From: Dyadobacter frigoris | GTDB taxonomy: Bacteria; Bacteroidota; Bacteroidia; Cytophagales; Spirosomataceae | Length of the DNA stretch: 64,000 nucleotides | Direction of reading: 5' to 3' | NCBI RefSeq assembly: GCF_005280585.1 | Contig: NZ_SZVO01000015.1 | Coordinates: 1 to 64,000 of the forward strand | Shown: in pieces, positions 9,394 through 18,578 of the stretch | Numbering within the stretch: the stretch's first letter is position 1 | How the letters are laid out: every line of letters begins with the position of its first letter | The notes under the pieces: generated by a model | Told to the model about the DNA's origin: nothing | Seen by the model: the letters and a program-made list of their open reading frames with translations, nothing else | The model's database searches: none | Position numbers and translations under genes: made by a program

Positions 9394-9430
9394 TATTAAC
9401 AACTATTTGAATATCAAATAGTTGTTAATA
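9394..9430. repeat. Perfect 17-bp inverted repeat, possible terminator
   Basis: Two perfect 17-base arms (9394-9410 and 9414-9430) surround a 3-base loop, giving a very AT-rich 37-base palindrome (core AACAACTATTTGA / TCAAATAGTTGTT). It lies about 60 bases past the stop of the globin gene. There is no long T tract, so termination is plausible but not certain. Confidence 0.5.
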
Positions 9431-9488
9431 AATAGATTAAAGAAATTATTTTTTGTAAAAAAGTAAGATTTATAAAATAGCCTGAAAA

Positions 9489-9860
9489 CTAGCTATTTAC
9501 CATAAAAAGAGCCGATTGTGGAAACCTGCCAAAAAGTTCTTTTTTTAATTCATCACTAATTGTCAATGCTGAAATCGCTCTGTCCATGCATGTTAGCCAG
9601 GCAATTGCATCCTCTTCTGTAATCGTATGTGGAATGTGACGGGCTCTTAATCTGGGGTGGCCGAAAACTTCTGAATATAATGCAGGGCCGCCTAAAAACT
9701 GGGTAAGGAAAAGGCGCTGCTTTTCTTTGATTTCATCTTTGTTACTTTTGAAAAGACGTGAAATCAGTTCATGAGCAAATACGTGATCATAAAATCGATC
9801 CGTTAACAATCTCAGTGTTTCTTCCCCGCCGATGCGGTCATATAATGATAAACCTTCCAT
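9489..9860 (-). CDS. Group II truncated haemoglobin
   Basis: This 123-residue 2-on-2 globin has the group II (GlbO/YjbI) motifs: LYDRIGGEE at the start, QFLGGPALYSEVFGHPRLRARHIP in the EF region with proximal His75, and Trp88 (AWL, position G8), which is diagnostic of group II. Such globins bind oxygen, NO or peroxide and are linked to nitrosative or oxidative stress. Length is normal. It is about 80 bases downstream of the J-domain gene on the same strand and might share its transcript. Confidence 0.92.
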   Translation of the reverse strand: MEGLSLYDRIGGEETLRLLTDRFYDHVFAHELISRLFKSNKDEIKEKQRLFLTQFLGGPALYSEVFGHPRLRARHIPHTITEEDAIAWLTCMDRAISALTISDELKKELFGRFPQSALFMVNS

Positions 9861-9939
9861 GAATCAAAATTGGTATTAATATTGCAGATCACAAGTGAAA
9901 AACACCGGATATTTAAGTCCCGCCACTTATTCATCTGTG

Positions 9940-11052
9940 TCAGAAGAAGTCATAATTATCGTCTTTCGGTATCTGATAAATTTTCAGTAATTCTTTTGCT
10001 TCCAAAGGGTTATTCCAAAGTACCGCTTCATTTTTCAGTTTTTTAAAATCGCTTTTCAACTTTCTCACTTCCTTGTTAAATTTCAGCATTACAGTTTCGA
10101 TTGTTGTAATTTCAAAAGGATACATATCGCACCAGGAAGCAAGATCCTCAACAATATAAAACTTCTCATATTCCAATTCATCAGCCTGCTGTTTTAATAT
10201 TTTATTGTAATAAATCAGTTGCTCATCCGCCAGTTTTTCCAAATGCTCCTGATCAATTCTGTCCAGTTCCATTTGTAATTTCAGCAATGCCATCAGATTA
10301 TTATCATTGTATGCCTGCGTAACGCGCTGCATTACCTCTGTTTTCCGTAGTTTTTCCGACTCGTCCTGTTCACGGTCGGGATGAAATGCTTTAACCAGAT
10401 CCATGTAAATCGCCCTCACCGATTTGGTAAGTCGCTGCTCTTCATGTTTCTGTTTTTCTTCTTTTTCGAGCTGTTTTTTGGTTTTCGGTTTTTGAGCTTT
10501 ATGTTCTTCTTTTATTCTTTCCTGTTCCTCAAGCTGCTCATCCATTTCAAGCAGTTTTTCAAACATCTTTTCCTGAAATTTTTCTTTTGTCGAAACATCT
10601 TCATCATCAAAATGCATTCCGAATTGTGACGCCATACCCTTGGCCATTTGGGCAGCTTCCTTTTCTATTTCAGCATTAACGGTATCAAAATCAATATCGT
10701 TATGTCTGTTGAATATTGGCTTAAGGTCTTCAAAGCCATCTTCATCTATCAGCTTGAAACTTACGTCAGTAATCAGATAAGAAAGTTTTTTCTTGTCGTT
10801 TTTTTTGAAAATCTTATCAGAAAAAATACGATCCATACTACGGATTATTTCCGCCTTCAAAGAATTTATCTGCCCGTGTATGGGGTTCATTTCCTTATTA
10901 ATACGATTGAAAAGTTCATCTTTCCCCCCACGAAATTCTAACAGCGTTTTTTCCAGCTGCTCAATTTTTTTAGTAAGTCTGTTAAATTCTTTCTGACGTT
11001 TTGACAAAATTTCCTTTTGCGCGCCAATATGAAGAATCGTTGATTTTGCCAT
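9940..11052 (-). CDS. Coiled-coil J-domain-like protein
   Basis: From the preferred ATG at 11052 the protein has 370 residues. An upstream in-frame ATG at 11145 would add 31 residues that look like untranslated AT-rich DNA, so I prefer the inner start (MAKSTILHIGAQKE). The N-terminal third is a charged coiled coil with heptad-like leucines. A lysine/glutamate-rich linker (about 155-210) leads to a DnaJ-like segment with the HPD tripeptide at residues 224-226 and QAYN-like helix residues after it. A role as a co-chaperone that stimulates DnaK ATPase is plausible. The client and exact function are unknown. Confidence 0.75.
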   Translation of the reverse strand: MAKSTILHIGAQKEILSKRQKEFNRLTKKIEQLEKTLLEFRGGKDELFNRINKEMNPIHGQINSLKAEIIRSMDRIFSDKIFKKNDKKKLSYLITDVSFKLIDEDGFEDLKPIFNRHNDIDFDTVNAEIEKEAAQMAKGMASQFGMHFDDEDVSTKEKFQEKMFEKLLEMDEQLEEQERIKEEHKAQKPKTKKQLEKEEKQKHEEQRLTKSVRAIYMDLVKAFHPDREQDESEKLRKTEVMQRVTQAYNDNNLMALLKLQMELDRIDQEHLEKLADEQLIYYNKILKQQADELEYEKFYIVEDLASWCDMYPFEITTIETVMLKFNKEVRKLKSDFKKLKNEAVLWNNPLEAKELLKIYQIPKDDNYDFF

Positions 11053-11238
11053 TTTTTTACTGTTAAACGAAAAGCTGATCGTTGATTTAAATAAGACACT
11101 TAAAATTACTTTTAAACTATCGCTTAAACAATTTACTTTTCTCAATAAGTAACCTGCTCCATTTAACCTCTTTATAATTTAATAAGCTAATAATCTGATT
11201 TGCAGTACAAAGCTTTGCTTCTCGTTTAAATTACTAAA

Positions 11239-12627
11239 ATGTATAAAAGATTTATTCTTCTGTTTCTTTCTGTAATTATCTGGCATCACGATTTTGCCCA
11301 GAAAAAACATTTACTGAATCCTGTCAAATTGCAGAAACTATCTGTACCAAAAGACAGCCGCTACATTATGCAGGAGGACGGGAAACCATTTTTCTGGCTG
11401 GGCGATACCGCCTGGGAATTATTTCACAGATTAACCCTGGAAGAAGCAGAATTATATCTCAAAAACAGAGCTTCAAAAGGATTTAATGTGATTCAAAGTG
11501 TGGCACTGGCAGAGTTTGACGGACTCACACAACCTGGCCAGCAGGGACAGTTGCCCTTAATCAATAACGATCCGACGAAACCCAATGAATTGTATTTTCA
11601 ACATATTGAAAAAGTTATCGATAAGGCAAATCAACTGGGATTATACATTGGGCTTTTGCCAACCTGGGGTGATAAATTCAATAAAAAATGGGGCATTGGA
11701 CCTGAGATTTTTACAGCTGAAAATGCCAGAATTTATGGAGAATATTTGGGAAATAAATTTAAAAACAAAAAGATTATCTGGATTCTGGGAGGCGACAGAA
11801 GTCCTGAAAATGAAACACATATAAAGATTATCGAAGCCATGGCAGCTGGAATAAAAGCTGTTGCCGGAAATGACCAGATCATCACTTACCATCCCATGGG
11901 CGCCAGTTATTCTTCAAAATATTTTCATAAAGAAAACTGGTTGGATGTCAACATGTTCCAATCCGGACACGGAGAGAAAAACAGTAAAAATTATCTCATG
12001 ATCCGTAATGATTATAATCTTTCGCCTCCAAAACCTACACTGGATGGCGAACCACGTTACGAAGATCACCCTATTAACTGGAAACCGGAATTAGGCTATT
12101 TTAATGATTTTGATACCAGACAAGCCGCTTATTGGGCCGTACTTTCAGGCGCCTGCGGACATACTTACGGTTGTCATGATATCTGGCAATTTTTCAACTA
12201 CGACCGAAATCCACCAGTTTCCGTTGCGAAAACAAACTGGAAAATAGCTGTTGATTTGCCCGGTGCTTATCAAATGGGTTATATGAAAACATTTCTTGAA
12301 TCATATCCCTGGACCACACTTATTCCGGATCAGTCTGTTATCAAAAATGAAAATCCGGAAGACGCCTCCTACCAGATTTCAGCCTTTTCTAAAAATAAAG
12401 ATTTGTTGATTGCTTACACGCCTTATGGCCGAAGTTTTAAAATCGACCTTGCGCAATTTACTTCCAAATCTCTGACTGCTTATTGGTTTAACCCAAGAGA
12501 TGCCACAAAAATTAAAATCGGCAATATTAAAAATGATGCAGTAACAGCATTTAAACCCTACGCAGCCGGCCCGGAATCAGACTGGATTCTGGTCATTGCT
12601 GACGCAACAAAATCATGGGGAAAGTAA
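11239..12627 (+). CDS. GH140-like glycoside hydrolase (DUF4038), exported
   Basis: This 462-residue protein has a Sec signal (about residues 1-20, ending FAQ) and a DUF4038-type TIM barrel: PFFWLGDTAWELFHRL near the start, WILGGDRSPEN, and PTLDGEPRYEDHP. In the apiosidase family GH140 the catalytic acids are an Asp in the GGD segment and a Glu in the DGEP segment, and both are present. It likely trims pectin side-chain sugars such as apiose in the periplasm, though the exact linkage is inferred. A C-terminal beta domain (DUF5060-adjacent type) runs from about residue 370. It is convergent with the AMP nucleosidase gene. Confidence 0.82.
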   Translation: MYKRFILLFLSVIIWHHDFAQKKHLLNPVKLQKLSVPKDSRYIMQEDGKPFFWLGDTAWELFHRLTLEEAELYLKNRASKGFNVIQSVALAEFDGLTQPGQQGQLPLINNDPTKPNELYFQHIEKVIDKANQLGLYIGLLPTWGDKFNKKWGIGPEIFTAENARIYGEYLGNKFKNKKIIWILGGDRSPENETHIKIIEAMAAGIKAVAGNDQIITYHPMGASYSSKYFHKENWLDVNMFQSGHGEKNSKNYLMIRNDYNLSPPKPTLDGEPRYEDHPINWKPELGYFNDFDTRQAAYWAVLSGACGHTYGCHDIWQFFNYDRNPPVSVAKTNWKIAVDLPGAYQMGYMKTFLESYPWTTLIPDQSVIKNENPEDASYQISAFSKNKDLLIAYTPYGRSFKIDLAQFTSKSLTAYWFNPRDATKIKIGNIKNDAVTAFKPYAAGPESDWILVIADATKSWGK

Positions 12628-12638
12628 AACATTATCGC

Positions 12639-13409
12639 TTATTCAAACCGCAAATGCTTTACAGATTCACCCGACCTTGCCAGTTCAGTTAAGGATTCTA
12701 TACCGATTTCCAAATGCGTCGTGACATAATTTGTCGTTACCTTTTTATCACTTTCCTCCGTTTTGACTCCTTCCGGAACCATGGGATTGTCGGATACCAA
12801 AAGTAAAGCACCGTGTGGAATTGAATTGGCGAAACCCACAATAAATATTGTAGCTGTTTCCATGTCAATCGCCATAGCGCGGATATCACGCAGATATTCC
12901 TTGAAACTATCATCATGCTCCCAAATCCTGCGGTTGGTTGTGTAAACGGTGCCCGTCCAGTAATCAAGATTGTGTTTGGCAATACTTGCAGAAACCGTGC
13001 TTTGTAAACGGAATGAAGGAAGTGCCGGAATTTCGCTTGGCATGTAATCATCACTCGTACCTTCGCCCCTGATGGCTGCGATAGGAAGAATAAGATCGCC
13101 AACCTGTGTTTTCTTCAAACCGCCGCATTTCCCAAGAAAAAGTACCGCTTTGGGATTTATAGCAGAGAGCAAATCCATAACGGTTGCCGCCATCGGACTT
13201 CCCATACCAAAATTGATAATGGTAATATCGTTGGCCGTTGCTGTCTGCATCGCTCGACCGTTGCCTTTTACTTCCACATCAAATTTTTCGGCAAACATGG
13301 TCACATAATTGCCAAAATTGGTAAGCAGAATATAATTGCCAAAATCTTCTACCGCAGTTCCGGTATAACGCGGAAGCCAGTTCTCTACAATTTGTTCTTT
13401 CGTTGTCAT
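12639..13409 (-). CDS. amn: AMP nucleosidase
   Basis: This 256-residue member of the nucleoside phosphorylase / nucleosidase superfamily matches the short Bacteroidota AMP nucleosidase class. It begins MTTKEQIVENWLPRYTG and contains GKCGGLKKTQVGDLILP and IDMETATIF, the ribose-contacting Glu motif. It would split AMP into adenine and ribose-5-phosphate in the cytoplasm. It lacks the long N-terminal regulatory domain of the E. coli Amn type. Its start is divergent from the restriction-domain gene with a 50-base gap. Confidence 0.88.
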   Translation of the reverse strand: MTTKEQIVENWLPRYTGTAVEDFGNYILLTNFGNYVTMFAEKFDVEVKGNGRAMQTATANDITIINFGMGSPMAATVMDLLSAINPKAVLFLGKCGGLKKTQVGDLILPIAAIRGEGTSDDYMPSEIPALPSFRLQSTVSASIAKHNLDYWTGTVYTTNRRIWEHDDSFKEYLRDIRAMAIDMETATIFIVGFANSIPHGALLLVSDNPMVPEGVKTEESDKKVTTNYVTTHLEIGIESLTELARSGESVKHLRFE

Positions 13410-13459
13410 GATTTTTCCGGGTTTATTGGCATCGGTAATTGTGATGATTATCTTCGCCT

Positions 13460-13918
13460 ATGGAATCATTAAATTTGCCTGCTTTCGAATATAAAGTTAA
13501 AGACGTAAGCGGGAAACCTTATATTTTTGACATTATACGAAGAAAATTTGTCTCTCTAACGCCGGAAGAATGGGTTCGGCAACATTTTATTCATTTGTTA
13601 ATAAACCATTACGGATATCCCAAGTCGCTTTTTGCCATAGAAACCGGTATGAAGTATCATACTTTGGCTAAAAGAACAGACATTATGATACTCTCAAAAG
13701 ATAGTTTGCCTTTTCTTCTTGTTGAATGTAAAGCGCCATTTATACCTGTAAACGACATTACTTTTGCCCAAATAAGCCGGTATAATTTCACTTTGAAACC
13801 CGCTTATTTAGCAGTTACAAATGGCATGAGCCATTATTGTTTCAAGGTTGAAAACGGCCGGGTAAAATTTCTGGATGATTTTCCATTTTACCGGGAATGG
13901 AATAAGGAAGAAAACTAA
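13460..13918 (+). CDS. Stand-alone HsdR N-terminal-like nuclease-domain protein
   Basis: This 152-residue protein corresponds to the type I restriction enzyme R-protein N-terminal domain (HSDR_N_2). A PD-(D/E)xK-type core is visible: Asp74 in KRTDIMI and Glu89-x-Lys91 in LLVECKAP, followed by QISRYN, which is typical of the family. No helicase domain or methylase gene is nearby, so it is not part of a restriction system here. This stand-alone form is widespread in Bacteroidota and its function is unknown. A strong terminator follows. Confidence 0.82.
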   Translation: MESLNLPAFEYKVKDVSGKPYIFDIIRRKFVSLTPEEWVRQHFIHLLINHYGYPKSLFAIETGMKYHTLAKRTDIMILSKDSLPFLLVECKAPFIPVNDITFAQISRYNFTLKPAYLAVTNGMSHYCFKVENGRVKFLDDFPFYREWNKEEN

Positions 13919-13924
13919 AATAAG

Positions 13925-13959
13925 AAAAGCCTGCCGACAAGATTGTCAGCAGGCTTTTT
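13925..13959. terminator. Bidirectional rho-independent terminator
   Basis: AAAAGCCTGC (13925-13934) pairs with GCAGGCTTTT (13949-13958). The inner bases CGACA / TGTCA add further pairing. A tracts and T tracts flank both sides. It serves the nuclease-domain gene on the plus strand and the yceI gene on the minus strand. Confidence 0.85.
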
Positions 13960-13991
13960 CAAAGAGGGTTACTCAAATATTCCGATAGCAA

Positions 13992-14621
13992 TTATTTAAC
14001 TGCAACCAATTTAATATCTAATGTGAAATCGTCATTAACCAATTTGTCACCAAGTGCAGCAGCGTCAAAGAACGATTTTGAGTTGTATTTAATATCGAAT
14101 TTAGAACGGTCAATTACCAATTTACCAGTGATATCAGCACCCGTTGCACTTGCTTTAACAGTTACAGGGAAAGTTACAGGTTTTGTAATTCCTTTAATAG
14201 TAAGGTTACCCGTTACGTCATAAACACCAGCACCTTTTGAAACGGCTTTTGTACTTACGAAAGTAGCTGTCGGGTGTTTTTCAACGCCAAAGAAATCATC
14301 AGATTTCAAGTGACCGATCAATTTTCCGTTGTATTCTTTATCAGTAAGGTCAGTATTTGTGATCGAAGTAAGATCAGCAGTAAATTTACCTCCAGCCAAT
14401 TTTGCGCCGTCCATTATCACAGTACCTTCTTTCAAAGAAATTTTACCTGTGTGCTCGCCAGTTACTTTTTTACCAGTCCAGATTACTTCGCTTTTGGAAA
14501 CGTCAACTTTAAGATTTGTAGCTTTTGTTTTGTTTCCGTCAGCTGCAGAAACAGCTGTCAATGCGAACAAAGAAACTGCAACAGAAGCTGCAAACGATTT
14601 TAGAGAATTCATTGTAGTCAT
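13992..14621 (-). CDS. YceI-family periplasmic lipid-binding protein
   Basis: This 209-residue protein has a Sec signal (about residues 1-27, ending VSAADG) and a YceI lipocalin-like beta barrel (SEVIWTGKKVTGEHTG, TNTDLTDKEYNGKLIGHLKSDDFF, KHPTATF, DVTGNLTIKGITKPV, IDRSKFDIKYNS). Family members bind isoprenoid-type lipids in a tunnel. Two in-frame ATGs three codons apart are possible starts. It lies 35 bases behind a MarR regulator gene on the same strand, so it is probably the regulator's operon partner and target. Confidence 0.92.
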   Translation of the reverse strand: MTTMNSLKSFAASVAVSLFALTAVSAADGNKTKATNLKVDVSKSEVIWTGKKVTGEHTGKISLKEGTVIMDGAKLAGGKFTADLTSITNTDLTDKEYNGKLIGHLKSDDFFGVEKHPTATFVSTKAVSKGAGVYDVTGNLTIKGITKPVTFPVTVKASATGADITGKLVIDRSKFDIKYNSKSFFDAAALGDKLVNDDFTLDIKLVAVK

Positions 14622-14655
14622 GATTTAATTTAAATTGAATTGTTTGTTATTTGTA

Positions 14656-15120
14656 TTAGTTGTTATTTTTTGAATTACGTAATTTGTCAAGCAAAGAACT
14701 GATCAGATCGGCTTCTTCGGGCGTGATTCCCACCATATTATCTTCCCATTTTTCAACTTCAGGATCCAGATCTTTTAACAATGCCAGACCTTCTTCGGTA
14801 ATAATCACATCCACCGCGCGTCGGTCATTCGGGCAGGATTTTCTATCAACCAGCTTTTTAAGGAGTAACTTATCGATAAGCCGCGAAGTGTTGGAATTTT
14901 TGTCCAGCATTCTGTCAGCAATATCACTTACTTTAATTGGATTTGGATGTTGTCCCCGTAAAATCCTCAAAACATTATATTGCTGTGACGTAATATCAAA
15001 TTCCCGAAAAATCTCCATCTGCTGATATTGGATCCAGTTACTGGTGTAAACCAGATTAAGTCCCATTCGCTGATAAGGGCTTCGAAATTTTTTTTGTTTT
15101 ATATCGGTTTCAATAGACAT
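14656..15120 (-). CDS. MarR-family transcriptional regulator
   Basis: This 154-residue regulator has a winged HTH: QQYNVLRILRGQHPNPIKVSDIADRML followed by SNTSRLIDKLLLKKLVDR, and the wing CPNDRRAVDVIITEEG. The DRR motif is typical of MarR. It likely represses its own operon with yceI and responds to a small ligand, which is not known. The ATG start is preceded by an AT-rich 178-base promoter region shared with maf. Confidence 0.9.
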   Translation of the reverse strand: MSIETDIKQKKFRSPYQRMGLNLVYTSNWIQYQQMEIFREFDITSQQYNVLRILRGQHPNPIKVSDIADRMLDKNSNTSRLIDKLLLKKLVDRKSCPNDRRAVDVIITEEGLALLKDLDPEVEKWEDNMVGITPEEADLISSLLDKLRNSKNNN

Positions 15121-15298
15121 AGCTTAAATTGTTGAAATGCAATACTGTGTATATACATATAATGTTGAAACATGTATTTGTTCAATTTAAGTTCCGGTTT
15201 GTAAAAAGTATTTCCGGATATTTGTAGCATTCTTAAAATTAACAATACAAATATCTCATTACCAAATATTTAAAAAGTAAAAGTTATTTTCAATATTT
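15121..15298. promoter_or_regulatory. Divergent marR-yceI / maf promoter region with candidate operator
   Basis: Near the marR start there are two copies of GTTGAAA (15131-15137 and 15164-15170). The second lies in the small inverted repeat ATGTT-GA-AACAT (15162-15173), and TTGAA...TTCAA spans 15165-15185. These could form a MarR operator, but this is pattern reading only. Confidence 0.35.
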
Positions 15299-15883
15299 AT
15301 GTTTCAATTAACTAGGCCTCTGATTCTGGCTTCCAATTCCCCTCGCAGAAAACAATTATTACAGGAAACAGGTTTTGAATTTGAAGTAAAAGTGCTTCCA
15401 ACGGACGAATCTTTTCCTGATAACATTCCAACACATGAAGTTGCCGGATATATTTCCTCGCAAAAAGCAGAAGTTTTCAGAAATCTGCATCCTGAAAAAA
15501 TTATATTGACAGCCGACACGGTTGTTATTATTGGAGAAACCATTTTAAACAAACCAAAAGATATTCCGGACGCGGTAAGGATGCTAAAAATGCTATCCGG
15601 GAATACGCATGAAGTTACAACAGCCGTTAGTTTATTAGCCGACGATCATGTTTATACCATTTCAGATACTGCGCTTGTCAGTTTCCGGACATTAGAGGAA
15701 ACCGAAATAAACTATTATATTGAACATTATAAACCGTTTGATAAAGCGGGCGCCTATGGTGTTCAGGAATGGATCGGCATGGTGGGTATAAACCGGATTG
15801 AAGGATCATTTTATACCATCATGGGACTTCCGGTTCATGTTGTTTACCAATTATTAAAACCGTTTTTGAAAACACAAAGCTAA
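15299..15883 (+). CDS. maf: Maf-family nucleoside triphosphate pyrophosphatase
   Basis: This 194-residue cytoplasmic protein hydrolyses non-canonical or pyrimidine NTPs to NMP and pyrophosphate (dTTP/UTP type by similarity). It has the N-terminal ASNSPRRKQLL loop, TADTVVII with the catalytic Asp, and DKAGAYGVQEWIG near the C-terminus. Length is typical. The next gene starts 38 bases downstream in the same direction, so it may be in an operon with the GH13 enzyme. Confidence 0.93.
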   Translation: MFQLTRPLILASNSPRRKQLLQETGFEFEVKVLPTDESFPDNIPTHEVAGYISSQKAEVFRNLHPEKIILTADTVVIIGETILNKPKDIPDAVRMLKMLSGNTHEVTTAVSLLADDHVYTISDTALVSFRTLEETEINYYIEHYKPFDKAGAYGVQEWIGMVGINRIEGSFYTIMGLPVHVVYQLLKPFLKTQS

Positions 15884-15920
15884 AAACCGGCTTCCTGATC
15901 TTTCACGTTTCCTGAATCTG

Positions 15921-17462
15921 ATGCATCCAAATCTTCCGAAATTCATTCCCCGCGTTTGTTACGAAATCTTTGTCCGGTCGTTTTGTGATTCGAACGGAGA
16001 TGGAATCGGAGATTTGAACGGAATTATTTCAAAACTGGATTATCTGGCCGATCTGGGTATAGAAGCTATTTGGCTGACACCGATTCATCCGGCTCCGAGT
16101 TATCATAAATACGACCCGGTTGATTATTACGGAATCGAACAGGAATTTGGAACGATGGAAGATTTCAAACGACTCCTTTCCGAAGCTCATGAAAGAGATA
16201 TCGTTGTTTATCTGGATTTGATCGTTAATCACACCAGCACGTATCATCCCTGGTTTGCAGAAGCAAGTAAAGGTCTGAAAAATCCTTTCCGCCATTTTTA
16301 CTGGTGGTTATCTCCCGAAAAAATAGAAGAGCTGGGAATCGCAGAAAGACAAACTTCTGACGATTCAGATGAGGTGTATCCCTGGCATGAAATACCGGGA
16401 GATAACGAAAAATATTACGGACTTTTCTGGAAAGGTATGCCGGATCTTAATTATGGTTCGGAGCCGTTGAAAAAAGAACTGGCTAAAATAATTACTTTCT
16501 GGCTTAAAGAAATTGGGATTGACGGATTTCGTCTTGATGCTGCACGCCATATTTATCCAATTTGGGAAAAAGAAAAAAATCACGGTTTCTGGGAATATTT
16601 TAATGATGTAGTCAGAAAAGCAAAACCCAATGCTTATACCGTGGCAGAAGTATGGGCGGAAACCTGGGAAGTGGCACCTTATCTGGAAAACCTTAACGCT
16701 ACTTTTCATTTTGATCTGAGTTTCGCTTTACAACGCATCGTGATTCAGGAAAAAGATGAGAATCTGGTTCAGCAATTGCTGGCGAGTTATTCTCAATTTG
16801 AAGTTTTCAATCCGGATTTTATTGACGCCATCATGTTGACAAATCATGATCAGGACCGGATTGGAAGTGTTGTTGGTAATCATATTGGTAAAATAAAACT
16901 GGCGGCTACGCTTTTGCTTACTTTACCTGGCCAGCCCTATATTTATTATGGAGAGGAAATTGGTATGCTGGGGACGAAGCCAGATCCCCACATCCGCGAA
17001 CCCTTTCTTTGGTCCGAAAATGAAACAGATCCAGGTAAAACAAACTGGCTGGAAGCAGAATTTTCAACTTTGAAAACGATAAAACCGCTTTCTGTACAAA
17101 TTCAGGATACTGATTCGATTTATTCCCATTATAAAAAGCTGATCGATTTACGTAGATCTTTTGAGGCGCTGGGTCAAATTTTAAAACCAAATCTGGAAGA
17201 AGTTGAATCACTTGATAATGAAATCATCGCCTATATCCGCACGCATGAAACGGAACCGGTTTTGATCATTCATAATTTATGTAGTGAAATAAAAAATATC
17301 CGGCTTCCCGAGAGCATTGCAAATTTTCAGGATTTACTTTTTTCAACAAATAAATCTTTAATCCCAGAAAACGGTGAAATCGTATTGGCTCCATACGAAA
17401 GTCTGATTTTAAAAGAAAAATCAATGCCGATATCAGGTATTAATTTGCCAACAGTAGTTTAG
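15921..17462 (+). CDS. GH13 alpha-glucosidase / trehalose synthase-like enzyme
   Basis: This 513-residue alpha-amylase-superfamily enzyme has no signal peptide, so it acts in the cytoplasm. It has DLNGIISKLDYLADLGIEAIWLTPI, LIVNHTS, the nucleophile Asp206 in GFRLDAARH, the acid/base Glu243 in TVAEVWAE and the transition-state Asp310 in TNHDQDR. A short C-terminal beta domain begins around residue 420. It would act on short alpha-glucosides. Trehalose synthase, oligo-1,6-glucosidase and sucrose-type activities cannot be separated by eye. It sits between maf and an SMP-30 lactonase gene, all on the plus strand. Confidence 0.85.
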   Translation: MHPNLPKFIPRVCYEIFVRSFCDSNGDGIGDLNGIISKLDYLADLGIEAIWLTPIHPAPSYHKYDPVDYYGIEQEFGTMEDFKRLLSEAHERDIVVYLDLIVNHTSTYHPWFAEASKGLKNPFRHFYWWLSPEKIEELGIAERQTSDDSDEVYPWHEIPGDNEKYYGLFWKGMPDLNYGSEPLKKELAKIITFWLKEIGIDGFRLDAARHIYPIWEKEKNHGFWEYFNDVVRKAKPNAYTVAEVWAETWEVAPYLENLNATFHFDLSFALQRIVIQEKDENLVQQLLASYSQFEVFNPDFIDAIMLTNHDQDRIGSVVGNHIGKIKLAATLLLTLPGQPYIYYGEEIGMLGTKPDPHIREPFLWSENETDPGKTNWLEAEFSTLKTIKPLSVQIQDTDSIYSHYKKLIDLRRSFEALGQILKPNLEEVESLDNEIIAYIRTHETEPVLIIHNLCSEIKNIRLPESIANFQDLLFSTNKSLIPENGEIVLAPYESLILKEKSMPISGINLPTVV

Positions 17463-17517
17463 TCGGCACTCCTATCTTTTTAAAGGATTACTGATAATTC
17501 CGGCTAATCTTATAAAA

Positions 17518-18540
17518 ATGAAACTACGCCTCACATCTTTACTTCCCTGCTTATTTCTGGTTTTATCAATTTCTGCTTTTGCGCAGAAAACATATCCTGT
17601 ACTTGGAAAGATTATTATCAACGATCCAAAGCTGGAAAAGCTGCTGCCAAAAAATGCAAAACTGGAAGTGATAGCAACAGGATTCGTCTGGTGTGAAGGG
17701 CCGGTCTGGGTGAAAGACGGAGGTTATTTGCTGTTTTCAGACGTTCCCAAAAACACGGTTTTCAAGTGGGACGAGAAAAATGAATTATCGCTTTTTCTAA
17801 AACCATCCGGATATACCGGACTGGGAGAATACAGCAACGAACGGGGAAGTAACGGGCTAACAATTGATAAAAAAGGAAGATTAATTTCCTGCGAACACGG
17901 CGATCGACGGATTTCAGCCATGCCTTTAAACGGAGGCGGGAAAATTACTTTATCAGATAATTTTGAAGGAAAACGTTTCAACAGTCCAAACGACGTAGTA
18001 CAAAATCTGACAAACGGCAGCTATTATTTCACAGATCCGCCTTATGGTTTGGCAAAATATGAAATGGATTCCAGCCGTGAAACTTCTTATTTCGGCGTTT
18101 ATCAAATCACACCAAGAGGCGAAACGAAACTAATAATTAAAGACTTAACCAGACCTAACGGATTGGCATTTTCAGCAGATGGAAAAACACTTTTCATCGC
18201 CCAGTCAGATCCGGAAAAAGCTTTTCTAATGTCTTATCCTGTTCAGACTGATGGATCGGTTGGAAAAGGAAAGTTATTTTATGATGCCACGCCTATGAGT
18301 AAAACGGGCCTGAAAGGTTTACCTGACGGACTTAAACTTGACATTGAAGGGAATATCTGGACTTCCGGACCAGGTGGAATATTGATACTATCTCCCGAAG
18401 GAAAACTTCTTGGAAAAATAGAAACAGACGGAGAACTTGCATCAAACTGCGCATGGGGAGACGACGGATCAACACTTTACATCACCGTCGACGGATATTT
18501 GTGCAGAATCAAAACAAGTACAAAAGGTGCAGACTGGTAA
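17518..18540 (+). CDS. Exported SMP-30/gluconolactonase-type lactonase
   Basis: This 340-residue protein has a Sec signal (about residues 1-22, ending AFAQ) and a six-bladed beta-propeller of the SMP-30 family: FVWCEGPVWVKDGGYLLFSDV with the metal-binding Glu, FNSPNDVVQ with the Asn, and LPDGLKLDIEGN with the Asp. It likely opens a sugar lactone to the aldonic acid in the periplasm. It follows the GH13 gene by 55 bases. It ends at a strong palindromic terminator. Confidence 0.88.
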   Translation: MKLRLTSLLPCLFLVLSISAFAQKTYPVLGKIIINDPKLEKLLPKNAKLEVIATGFVWCEGPVWVKDGGYLLFSDVPKNTVFKWDEKNELSLFLKPSGYTGLGEYSNERGSNGLTIDKKGRLISCEHGDRRISAMPLNGGGKITLSDNFEGKRFNSPNDVVQNLTNGSYYFTDPPYGLAKYEMDSSRETSYFGVYQITPRGETKLIIKDLTRPNGLAFSADGKTLFIAQSDPEKAFLMSYPVQTDGSVGKGKLFYDATPMSKTGLKGLPDGLKLDIEGNIWTSGPGGILILSPEGKLLGKIETDGELASNCAWGDDGSTLYITVDGYLCRIKTSTKGADW

Positions 18541-18578
18541 AATAAATAACATGGAAAATGTTTCCATGTTATTTATTT
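18540..18578. terminator. Bidirectional hairpin terminator
   Basis: Two perfect 18-base arms (18540-18557 and 18561-18578) around a 3-base loop form a strong AT-flanked palindrome with the core ACATGGAAA / TTTCCATGT. The arms start at the last base of the lactonase stop and include the stop codon of the convergent lipoprotein gene, so it can end both transcripts. Confidence 0.8.

Noticed and set aside
11053..11145. Upstream start of the J-domain-like gene
   Set aside because: The added residues look like AT-rich untranslated sequence, so ATG 11052 is preferred.
12737..13102. A 121-codon minus-strand frame inside amn
   Set aside because: It is the shifted frame of AMP nucleosidase on the same strand.
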